Shown here piece after piece: positions 51,640 to 59,206 of a stretch of 64,000 nucleotides of DNA. Under the pieces are notes generated by a model that saw only the letters and a program-made list of their open reading frames with translations, was not told the DNA's origin and ran no database searches. Location of the stretch: NCBI GenBank assembly GCA_021155045.1, contig JAJNQB010000018.1, forward strand, positions 67,270 to 131,269. Reading direction: 5' to 3'. This DNA is from Arcticibacter sp. GTDB taxonomy: Bacteria; Bacteroidota; Bacteroidia; 2-12-FULL-35-15. The translations under genes were made by a program, and so were the position numbers. How positions within the stretch are numbered: the stretch's first letter is position 1; each line of letters begins with the position of its first letter.

Positions 51640-54222
51640 ATGAATTGGCACTTATTACCAATAACAGAAATAACACAGTTATTAAACACTGGCCAATCGG
51701 GCATTAGTAACTTAACCGTTAAACAACGCCTAATTGAATACGGAAAAAATCAATTGGAGGATAAAAAAAAGAAAACCATTTTTCAAATGGCACTTCATCA
51801 ACTAACGGATTTTATGATCCTCATTCTTATTGCAGCAGCAATAATATCAGGCATTTTAGGAGACGTAACCGATACTGTGATTATTTTTGTAATAATTATT
51901 ATGAATGCTGCTGTTGGTTTAATACAGGAGTATCGTGCCGAAAAAGCAATGGAGGCATTAAAAAATATGGCAGCAAGCAATGCCAAAGTAATACGTGAAG
52001 GTAGTACAGTTGAAATACCGGCAAGTAACTTGGTACCGGGTGATGTTATCGTTCTCGAAGCCGGAAATATTATACCTGCTGATATTCGTTTTTTCGAAAC
52101 GCATCAAGTTAAAATAGATGAATCGGCTCTTACAGGCGAGTCGCACAACGTTGAAAAAAATTCAGACGAATTACCTGATGGAGAGTACTCAATTGGAGAT
52201 AGAATAAACATGGGCTTTAAAGGTACGTTTGTTACCAACGGTCGCGCACTTGCTTATATAACATCAACTGGTATGAACACCGAATTAGGCCGCATTGCAA
52301 AACTAATTCAAACCGATGAAAGTTCAACACCATTACAAAAAAGATTAGCCGCCTTCGGAAAAAAATTATCGATTGCTATAATTACTATTTGCACTGTAGT
52401 ATTTGTTGTTGGCTGGTTACAGGGCGAGAATATCTTAAGCATGTTACTTACTTCTATTTCGCTTGCAGTAGCTGCTATTCCAGAAGCATTGCCGGCATTG
52501 GTAACCATTGCTCTTGCATTTGGGGCCAAACACTTAGTGAAAAGCAATGCACTTATCCGTAAGCTTCCCGCTGTAGAAACGCTTGGTTCTGTTACGTATA
52601 TCTGCACCGATAAAACAGGTACGCTTACCCTGAATAAAATGATGGTTCAGGAAGTATTTGAAACAAAAGATGTAGAATTGTTTGATGTCTTTTTTAATAA
52701 AAACACCTTAGTAAATGCAATGGCATTAAATAATGATGTTTCACAAAACGGTGATAATAAATGGTTGGGAGACTCCACCGAAGTTGCATTAGTACAATAC
52801 GCTTTTAATAAAAACAGTAAACGATTAGAGTTGGAAAAACTATTTCCAAGAGTTGCTGAGTTACCTTTTGATTCCACCAGAAAGTGCATGACAACATTTC
52901 ATAAAATGGAAAATGGAATATTAGTTATTACAAAAGGTGCAGTGGATGTATTATTGAATAAACTTGCAGCTAATCAAAAATTGCTCATTCCTGAATTTGA
53001 ACTCAAAGTAAATGAGATGGCAGAGAAAGGCTATCGAGTGTTGGGCTATGCAATAAAAGTGCTTCCGTCTTTGCCTAATAAATTATACGCAAATGAAATA
53101 GAATCATCTTTAACGTTTATAGGTTTTGCAGGGATGATTGATCCGCCAAGGGAAGAAGCAAAACAAGCTGTTGCAGAATGTAAACAAGCAGGAATAATTC
53201 CTGTAATGATTACAGGCGACCATAAACTTACTGCAAAATCCATTGCAAAACAATTAGGAATTATAACATCTGAAGATGATTTAATTTTGAGTGGCTCAGA
53301 GCTTTCTGCATTAACAGAAACTCAATTTGAAAATATAGTTGAAAAAGTGAGGGTTTATGCTCGTGTTAATCCCGAACAAAAATTAAAAATTATTAGTGCT
53401 TTACAAAAGCAACATCATTTTGTTGCTATGACAGGCGATGGCGTAAATGATGCGCCAGCACTTAAAAATGCCGATATAGGCATTGCTATGGGTATAAATG
53501 GAACAGAAGTTTCAAAAGAAGCATCGCACATGATTTTGCTTGATGATAATTTTGCTACAATTGTAGTTGCCGTAAAACATGGCCGTAAAATTTTCGATAA
53601 TATTTTAAAATTTGTAAAATATATTATGACAGGGAATTCCAGTGAAATTTGGGCAATTTTTTTAGCTCCATTTTTTGGCTTACCTATTCCGCTTTTAGCT
53701 ATTCATATACTGTGGATTAATCTTGTAACAGATGGTTTACCGGGCTTAGCACTAGCTTCCGAACCCGCAGAGGAGAATATTATGAAACGACCACCACGAA
53801 ATCCAAAACTGAATATTTTTGCCGAAGGTATGGCAATACATATTTTATGGGTAGGTTTACTAATGGGTCTAGTAACACTTGCAATGCAGGCGTGGTCAAT
53901 TCACAGTGGAAATTCTCATTGGCAAACGATGGCATTTACCACACTTTGTTTTAGCCAAATGGGCCACGTAATGGCTATGCGTTCCAATAAAGACTCGATT
54001 TTTAAAATCGGAATATTTTCAAACAAACCATTATTAGGCGCTTTATTTTTAACGTTTTTACTTCAATTAATGATAATTTATATGCCATTTTTCAATGATA
54101 TATTTAAAACACAACCGCTTACAGTTTACGAATTAGGAATAACCATAGCTATTTCAAGTATTGTGTTTTGGGCAGTAGAAATTGAAAAATTGGTAAAAAG
54201 AAATAGAAAAATAAATAAATAA
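51640..54222 (+). CDS. P-type cation ATPase, Ca2+ (PMR1/PacL) type
   Basis: An 860-residue type II P-type ATPase. It contains the actuator loop LTGES, the M4 metal site PEALP, the phosphorylation site CTDKTGTLT, the nucleotide-binding segment KGAVDVLL and the hinge TGDGVNDAPALKNADIGIAMG. M6 reads WINLVTDGLPGLAL with the Asn/Asp residues typical of Ca2+ pumps. It begins with a cation_ATPase_N domain (HLLPITEITQLLNTGQSG). Ca2+ or Mn2+ export is most likely. The mycobacterial CtpF in the DosR regulon is of the same class. The following RNase gene starts 1 bp after its stop. A truncated second ATPase start lies at 57418. Confidence 0.94.
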   Translation: MNWHLLPITEITQLLNTGQSGISNLTVKQRLIEYGKNQLEDKKKKTIFQMALHQLTDFMILILIAAAIISGILGDVTDTVIIFVIIIMNAAVGLIQEYRAEKAMEALKNMAASNAKVIREGSTVEIPASNLVPGDVIVLEAGNIIPADIRFFETHQVKIDESALTGESHNVEKNSDELPDGEYSIGDRINMGFKGTFVTNGRALAYITSTGMNTELGRIAKLIQTDESSTPLQKRLAAFGKKLSIAIITICTVVFVVGWLQGENILSMLLTSISLAVAAIPEALPALVTIALAFGAKHLVKSNALIRKLPAVETLGSVTYICTDKTGTLTLNKMMVQEVFETKDVELFDVFFNKNTLVNAMALNNDVSQNGDNKWLGDSTEVALVQYAFNKNSKRLELEKLFPRVAELPFDSTRKCMTTFHKMENGILVITKGAVDVLLNKLAANQKLLIPEFELKVNEMAEKGYRVLGYAIKVLPSLPNKLYANEIESSLTFIGFAGMIDPPREEAKQAVAECKQAGIIPVMITGDHKLTAKSIAKQLGIITSEDDLILSGSELSALTETQFENIVEKVRVYARVNPEQKLKIISALQKQHHFVAMTGDGVNDAPALKNADIGIAMGINGTEVSKEASHMILLDDNFATIVVAVKHGRKIFDNILKFVKYIMTGNSSEIWAIFLAPFFGLPIPLLAIHILWINLVTDGLPGLALASEPAEENIMKRPPRNPKLNIFAEGMAIHILWVGLLMGLVTLAMQAWSIHSGNSHWQTMAFTTLCFSQMGHVMAMRSNKDSIFKIGIFSNKPLLGALFLTFLLQLMIIYMPFFNDIFKTQPLTVYELGITIAISSIVFWAVEIEKLVKRNRKINK

Positions 54223-54223
54223 A

Positions 54224-55597
54224 ATGAAAAATAAAGTAGAAGAAATATCAGTACAATTTTTGGGTGCGGCAGGAACAGTTACAGGTTCAAAATATCTGAT
54301 AACCGCATACAACAAAAAAATATTAGTCGACTGTGGGTTGTTTCAAGGGTTAAAAAAACTTCGGTCTTTAAATTGGGAAGAATTTGCTATTAATCCACTA
54401 AAAATTGATGTAGTATTACTAACCCATGGTCATCTTGACCACGTAGGTTATTTACCAAAATTAGTAAGGCATGGGTTTAAAAGCCCGATATTAGGCACTG
54501 CTCCAACGTTACAAATAACAAAAATAATTTTAGAAGATAGTGCAAAAATACAAGAAGAAGAAGCTGAAAGAGCCAATCGCTTCAAATACTCTAAACATAA
54601 AATCGCAAAGCCATTATATACTTTAAAAGATGCTGAAGCCATTCAAAAATATTTTAAACCTCAAAAATTAAATGAATGGATTGTTATTGCTGATAATATT
54701 TCTGTTCGTTTTCGCTATAACGGACACATTATAGGAGCAACATTTATTGAGTTGAAAATAGGCAAAAAAACACTTGTTTTTTCGGGAGACATAGGTAGAG
54801 AAAATGATGTATTATTATATCCACCCGAAAAACCCGAACAGGCTGATTATTTATTTATTGAATCAACGTATGGCAACAGGCTTCATGTAAAAAATCCCGA
54901 ACAACAATTAACGGAAATTATACAAAAGGCAGCAAAGCAAAACGGGACAATAATAATTCCAAGTTTTGCCGTAGAAAGAGCTCAAGCACTTATGTATATT
55001 TTATGGAAATTAAAAAAAGAAAAAGTAATTCCAAATATTCCAATATACATGGATAGTCCAATGGGAAAAAACGTATTAGATGTTTTTCAAATGAACACGG
55101 AATGGCACAAACTGCCAATAAATGAATGTATTAAAATGTGTAAGGATATAACCTTAGTTAAAACAATTCAAGATACATTAAAATTAACCAAAGATAAATC
55201 TTCAAAAATTATTATAGCTGGAGGTGGCATGGGTACAGGCGGTAGGGTTCTAACTTATTTTCAAAATTTTCTTGGCGATACTAAAGCTACAATTCTGTTG
55301 GTAGGCTATCAGGCAGAAGGAACCAGAGGAAGGCAGCTTCTTGAAGGAGCATTAGAAATTAAATTGTACGGAAAATACTATAGTGTAAAATCAACAATTG
55401 AAAATATACAAGGGCTTTCTGCACACGCTGATCAGCGAGAACTTTTAAATTGGGTTAAAAAAATAAAAAGAAAACCAAAAAAAGTATTTATTATACATGG
55501 AGAACCTACGGCTGCGGATGCTTTTAGGGTAAAACTTGAAACTGAGTTGGGATGGGATTGTATCATTCCCGAACTAAACCAAATAGAAACATTTTAA
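54224..55597 (+). CDS. Metallo-beta-lactamase/beta-CASP-family RNA-processing exonuclease
   Basis: A 457-residue protein. The N-terminal metallo-beta-lactamase core has HGHLDHVGYLPKL (HxHxDH motif II) and the motif-IV region with FSGDIGREND. The beta-CASP domain follows (IPSFAVERAQALMYILW, YMDSPMG) and the C-terminal part closes with GLSAHADQRELLNW and VFIIHGEPTAAD. The family includes YSH1/CPSF-like exonucleases that cleave or trim RNA. It is translationally close to the ATPase gene (1-bp gap) and precedes the sugar kinase by 12 bp. A role in mRNA turnover in dormant cells is inference. Confidence 0.93.
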   Translation: MKNKVEEISVQFLGAAGTVTGSKYLITAYNKKILVDCGLFQGLKKLRSLNWEEFAINPLKIDVVLLTHGHLDHVGYLPKLVRHGFKSPILGTAPTLQITKIILEDSAKIQEEEAERANRFKYSKHKIAKPLYTLKDAEAIQKYFKPQKLNEWIVIADNISVRFRYNGHIIGATFIELKIGKKTLVFSGDIGRENDVLLYPPEKPEQADYLFIESTYGNRLHVKNPEQQLTEIIQKAAKQNGTIIIPSFAVERAQALMYILWKLKKEKVIPNIPIYMDSPMGKNVLDVFQMNTEWHKLPINECIKMCKDITLVKTIQDTLKLTKDKSSKIIIAGGGMGTGGRVLTYFQNFLGDTKATILLVGYQAEGTRGRQLLEGALEIKLYGKYYSVKSTIENIQGLSAHADQRELLNWVKKIKRKPKKVFIIHGEPTAADAFRVKLETELGWDCIIPELNQIETF

Positions 55598-55609
55598 ACA
55601 CCACATTAA

Positions 55610-56542
55610 ATGAAAATTGTAACATTAACCTTAAATCCTGCATTAGATAAAAGTGCAAAAGTAGATGGTATTATAACCGAACATAAATTAAAATGCCACA
55701 CAATAAGTTACCAAGCAGGCGGTGGCGGAATTAATGTTTCGAGGGTTTTAAACAGGCTAGGCCTTGCAAGTAATTGTGTTTTTCCGTTTGGTGGCGATAA
55801 TGGTTTGCGGTTAAAAGAATTATTGATAAAAGAATCTCTTGATATAAAATCAATTCCAATTCAAGCATGGACTAGAGAAAATTTATCGGTAGTTGATACA
55901 CAAAGTGGGCAACAATATCGTTTTGGAATGCCCGGTAATACTTTAAGAGAGTCGGAATTAATTGAATTGGAAACACTTTTAGAAATAACGCTTAGTGATG
56001 AAGATATTTTTGTTTTGAGTGGTAGTTTAGCTGAAAATATGGAGGCAACTTATTATACTAAAATAATAAAAAGTTTAGAGCGAAAAAATATAAAAATTGT
56101 ACTTGACACTTCAGGCTCTGGATTAAAAGAAACGCTTAAAGAAAATATTTATTTAATAAAACCTAACCAACGCGAATTGGCTCAACTTGCAGGAGCAGAC
56201 TTTTTATCAAAGTTAGAGCAAGAGGAATTTGCTTTAAATTTAATTAAAACAAAAAAAATAAAGTATGTAGTTGTGTCATTAGGAAATAAGGGAGCTTTTA
56301 TTGCCTCAAACGAAGGGGTAATTTATCAATCCCCTCCATCTGTTATTGTAAAAAGTACTATTGGAGCGGGCGATAGCATGGTTGCTGGGTTGGTTTATTC
56401 AATTTTAAATAATTATTCTCCACATATGATGCTTAAATGGGGTATAGCTTGTGGCGTTGCGGCAACAATGAGTGAAGGAACAGATTTGGCTCATAAAGAA
56501 AATATTGAAAAAGTATTTACAATGCTTAATAACAAAAAGTAA
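55610..56542 (+). CDS. PfkB-family 1-phosphofructokinase/hexose-phosphate kinase
   Basis: A 310-residue ribokinase-fold kinase of the LacC/FruK/PfkB group. It opens with IVTLTLNPALDKSAKVDG and the sugar-binding GGGGINVSRVLNRLG, and closes with the anion-hole/catalytic motif TIGAGDSMVAGLV with the base Asp. The phosphate donor is ATP; the substrate may be fructose-1-phosphate, fructose-6-phosphate or tagatose-6-phosphate. In mycobacteria the DosR-controlled PfkB is of the same family. Its stop codon overlaps the next gene's start by one base. Confidence 0.93.
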   Translation: MKIVTLTLNPALDKSAKVDGIITEHKLKCHTISYQAGGGGINVSRVLNRLGLASNCVFPFGGDNGLRLKELLIKESLDIKSIPIQAWTRENLSVVDTQSGQQYRFGMPGNTLRESELIELETLLEITLSDEDIFVLSGSLAENMEATYYTKIIKSLERKNIKIVLDTSGSGLKETLKENIYLIKPNQRELAQLAGADFLSKLEQEEFALNLIKTKKIKYVVVSLGNKGAFIASNEGVIYQSPPSVIVKSTIGAGDSMVAGLVYSILNNYSPHMMLKWGIACGVAATMSEGTDLAHKENIEKVFTMLNNKK

Positions 56543-57411
56543 TGGGTTTAAAACACAAAATAGTTGTAACAAAAGCTTCGGGTTTAAAAGAACCTTTTTC
56601 TATTAAAAAATTGCGCAATTCCTTAGCAAGCGCAAATGCTACATCTGTTGAAATCAATTCAATTATAGAATCGTTGTTGCCAAAATTATATGAAGGCATA
56701 AGTACTAAAAAAATTTATAGCGAAGCATTCCGTTTACTTCGCAGGCAATCAAAACCGCATGCTGCACGTTATTACTTAAAAAAGGGTATTATGGAGTTAG
56801 GTCCATCTGGTTTTCCGTTTGAAAAATTTGTTGGCGAACTTTTTAAACATTTAGGTTACGCTGTGCAAGTTGGTAAAATAGTACAGGGTAAATGTGTAAC
56901 TCACGAAATTGATGTAATGGCCGAAAAAGAAAATGAGATTATTCTTATGGAATGTAAATATCGAAATCAACCCGGTATTAATGTAGATGTAAAAACGCCA
57001 CTTTACATTAATTCAAGATTTGAAGATGTTTTAGCTAATGGTTTACTTAAAAATACAGAGAATAAATTTGCAGGATGGATTACTACAAATGCCAAATTTA
57101 CAACAGATGCCATTGATTATGGACGTTGTAAAGGGCTGAATTTACTTAGTTGGGATTACCCACATAACAAAGCGCTGAAAGATTTTATAGATAATTCAGG
57201 ATTATTTCCATTAACCTGTCTTACTACTCTTACACGGCAGGAAAAACAGTGGTTACTTGCAAAAGACCATGTGCTTGTAAGAGATATTTTCGACAATAAA
57301 AACCTGCTACTTAAAGCTGGCGTTAAAGAAAATAGATTAAAATATGTTTATGAAGAAGGTTTAAAATTATGCTGTAATAATAATAATAATAATAATAATA
57401 AAACAAATTAA
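56542..57411 (+). CDS. ATP-cone/Mrr-like restriction endonuclease fusion
   Basis: A 289-residue protein. Residues about 7-90 form an ATP-cone (VTKASGLKEPFSIKKLRNSLASANAT ... ISTKKIYSEAFRLLRRQSKPHAARYYLKKGIMELGPSGFPFEKFVGELF), a nucleotide-sensing module known from NrdR and ribonucleotide reductases. Residues about 95-190 form a PD-(D/E)XK nuclease domain of the Mrr type, with HEIDVMA and IILMECKYR giving the Asp and Glu-x-Lys. The C-terminus (about 200-278) is unassigned. An (AAT)8 run adds eight Asn just before the stop. The nuclease is plausibly controlled by ATP/dATP levels. It is the last intact gene of the island. Confidence 0.88.
   Translation: MGLKHKIVVTKASGLKEPFSIKKLRNSLASANATSVEINSIIESLLPKLYEGISTKKIYSEAFRLLRRQSKPHAARYYLKKGIMELGPSGFPFEKFVGELFKHLGYAVQVGKIVQGKCVTHEIDVMAEKENEIILMECKYRNQPGINVDVKTPLYINSRFEDVLANGLLKNTENKFAGWITTNAKFTTDAIDYGRCKGLNLLSWDYPHNKALKDFIDNSGLFPLTCLTTLTRQEKQWLLAKDHVLVRDIFDNKNLLLKAGVKENRLKYVYEEGLKLCCNNNNNNNNKTN
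57376..57399. repeat. (AAT)8 trinucleotide repeat
   Basis: Eight AAT units encode an Asn run at the extreme C-terminus of the ATP-cone nuclease. Slippage would vary the tail without a frameshift. Confidence 0.95.
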
Positions 57412-57417
57412 AACAAT

Positions 57418-57552
57418 ATGGAAAAAGGATTAACCTCTTCGGAAGTTGAACTTAAATTAAGACAACATGGGTATAATGAATTGGCGAGCTCAAAGCCCAA
57501 GAACATTCTACTAATTGCATTACCAAAAGGCAGCATCAAACACATCTATTGA
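57418..57552 (+). pseudogene. 5' remnant of a second P-type cation ATPase
   Basis: The 44-residue frame MEKGLTSSEVELKLRQHGYN-ELASSKPKNILLIAL is the start of a cation-transporting P-type ATPase (cation_ATPase_N domain: GLT-S-EV--L---G-NEL). After LIAL it changes to unrelated PKGSIKHIY and stops. More than 90 percent of the gene is missing. It lies 6 bp after the nuclease gene, in the position where a full copy would continue the operon. The junction near 57525 probably marks a deletion linking it with the carbonic anhydrase remnant. Confidence 0.75.
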
Positions 57553-57638
57553 CACCGACTTCAAAGACAACTAAATAACATCGTTGTTTTAACAAGAACA
57601 CCAGCACCTAACAGCAAAATAAATGCGGGCATTCTGCA

Positions 57639-57845
57639 ATTGAACTTGAAAAAGTAACTATTTCTAACTTAACTGGTTCAAACTTGAAATTTGTAAATAA
57701 TATTGCAAAACAAAATGTTCAATTAGTCATATCACGAATCAGAAAAGAAAGCACATTAATAAATGCCCTTGAAAATGAAGGTAAAATAGAAATTGTTGGA
57801 GGTATTTATAATATTGAAACTGGAACGGTAGAATTCTTTGATTAA
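57639..57845 (+). pseudogene. C-terminal remnant of a beta-carbonic anhydrase
   Basis: The last 68 codons of an open frame without start codon. The end KNVQLVISRIRKES-like stretch (here KQNVQLVISRIRKESTLIN) and GKIEIVGGIYNIETGTVEFFD match the usual C-terminus of beta-carbonic anhydrases (NV----IR--SP-L-----G-I-IVGA-YD--TG-V-F). The zinc-binding Cys/His core is missing. Carbonic anhydrase genes, often fused or next to SulP transporters, would fit the island, so this is another partly deleted member. Confidence 0.7.
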
Positions 57846-58338
57846 GAAAAATCTTCCTCTTGTAGAAGTCTTTTAGCAGGAATTCTTATTCCTTTTAGAT
57901 ATCGGGAGTGAAGAAATTTAAGGGAGCGAATAACGATAATTCAAGATTTCATTAGGTTTTACGCTAAAATTACCGTAAAATACGATAACAGCCCTTATTC
58001 TTGCCCAACCCTAAACACCTTGCAGAAATGACTTATCGCTCTTAAATCAGTTAAAAATCGCTGAATTTGGGCTTCTTTAAGTTCTTCAAGGTTTTCATAG
58101 GAAATTTGGTTCGAACAGGGTAAATTTGAGCCCGCAAAACAAAAATTATACTGAAAAAATTTCAGAATATTGCTTTTCAACCATATCCAAAATTTCAATA
58201 ATTTCTTCGTAAGCGTATAGTTGCTAATTTTAAGTTAGTATCCTCACAAACAAAAATCGTTTCGTAAAATTTCTTTTGCGAGGCGCTTTACACTATTGTT
58301 AAAAAGGTTATACAGTTTCAATAAATCGACTCCTTTTC
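57846..58338. other. Decayed right border region of the island
   Basis: Nearly 500 bp without a clear gene. It contains the inverted iteron pair (57957-57988) and a 67-codon minus-strand frame (57995-58198) of low protein character that I do not accept as a gene. A minus-strand fragment (about 58140-58205) reads YEEIIEILDMVEKQYSEIF before a stop, which may be a gene scrap. The right element border probably lies here. No tRNA fragment longer than the 8-bp GGTTCGAA (about 58109) was seen. Confidence 0.5.
57957..57988. repeat. Inverted copies of the element's iteron motifs at the island's right end
   Basis: TTACCGTAAAATACGATAA (57970-57988) is the exact reverse complement of 35803-35821. TTTACGCTAAAAT (57958-57970) is the exact reverse complement of 37057-37069, and TTTTACGCTAA (57957-57967) equals 35865-35875 directly. 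These matches tie the right border to the left-end mobile genes. Confidence 0.85.
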
Positions 58339-59097
58339 TCATTTCTTCAACTTCTCCAGCACTTCCTGTTTCTTTCTTCTTGCTACTTCAAATGTTTGCC
58401 CGTTTATCATTTCAATAATACAAGGCTCTCCTTTGTTATAACCTTTGATATGAGAAATGTTGATCAAACAGCTTTTATGAATGCGCAAAAACGTTGAGTC
58501 TTCTCCAAAGTAATCTTCAAAATCTTTTAGGTATTTAGCGGATACATACCTTTCATTTTTTATAGTAGTTATGTTGCAATAGCTTCCATCGCTTTCAATG
58601 CAAACAATGTCGTTGCTTTTTACTAACAAGACATTATCACCGGCATGAACTACAATTTTTCGCTCTTTGGTTTCTGAATCTAAACTGTGAAGCAAATTTA
58701 CAATTTGTGTTCCTGTGTTTTGTTTTAGTGAAATTACTTTTACTGCTTTTGCAATCGCATCTTGTAAGTCGTTTACTTCAACTGGTTTTAGCAAATAGTC
58801 CAATGCACTAAACTTAATGGCGTTAATTGCATACTTGTCAAAACTGGTCACAAATATTACTTCAAACGGAATTTCAGCAAATTTTTTCAATAAGCTAAAC
58901 CCATTTGCTCTGGGCATTTGTATATCTAAAAATACTAACTGTGGTTTTTTTTCATTGATTAATTCAAATGCTTCATCCACATTGCTTGCTTCAGCAATAA
59001 TCTCTACTTCTTTAGAAAAGCTTTCCAATAAGCTCCGCAAAACAACTCGGCTTTGCTTTTCATCATCTACTATAATTGCACGTATCTTATTTTCCAT
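58339..59097 (-). CDS. LytTR-family response regulator
   Basis: A 252-residue regulator. The receiver domain (about 1-120) has AIIVDDEKQSR, phosphoacceptor Asp in LVFLDIQMPRANG and the Lys in LLKPVEV. The LytTR DNA-binding domain (about 150-252) has VCIESDGSYCNITTI, FLRIHKSCLINISHI and the closing FEVARRKKQEVLEKLK. The frame opens with a TTG at 59103, but the ATG two codons later (59097, MENKIRA) is the likely start. It is the cognate regulator of the LytS-type kinase encoded upstream in transcription order, separated by 97 bp holding a dispersed repeat. LytTR sites (imperfect direct repeats about 21 bp apart) were not evident in the vicinity. Confidence 0.94.
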   Translation of the reverse strand: MENKIRAIIVDDEKQSRVVLRSLLESFSKEVEIIAEASNVDEAFELINEKKPQLVFLDIQMPRANGFSLLKKFAEIPFEVIFVTSFDKYAINAIKFSALDYLLKPVEVNDLQDAIAKAVKVISLKQNTGTQIVNLLHSLDSETKERKIVVHAGDNVLLVKSNDIVCIESDGSYCNITTIKNERYVSAKYLKDFEDYFGEDSTFLRIHKSCLINISHIKGYNKGEPCIIEMINGQTFEVARRKKQEVLEKLKK

Positions 59098-59157
59098 AAT
59101 CAAATTAGTTTTTTACTTATATCAAAATTTACTCACTAAAAAAAGCACTTCCTTCCC

Positions 59158-59206
59158 TGTCACCTTGAGCGTAGTCGAATGTGTGGAGAGGGGTTTAGGG
59201 TGAGGT
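59158..59206. repeat. Composite of two dispersed repeats at the kinase 3' end
   Basis: TGTCACCTTGAGCGTAGTCG (from 59158) is a dispersed-repeat type known to me from Bacteroidota genomes. It is followed by a half copy of the purH repeat, GGAGAGGGGTTTAGGGTGAG (59185-59204), lacking the left stem. The kinase gene takes its last three codons and stop from the half copy. Confidence 0.6.

Noticed and set aside
58109..58116. GGTTCGAA resembling the tRNA T-loop as a possible attR
   Set aside because: Only 8 bp match the tRNA-Ser and the flanks do not extend the identity; too short to support an attachment site.
57995..58198. Minus-strand frame of 67 residues in the right border region
   Set aside because: Composition and lack of recognisable pattern; the surrounding region is a scar. 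It cannot be excluded as a gene scrap.
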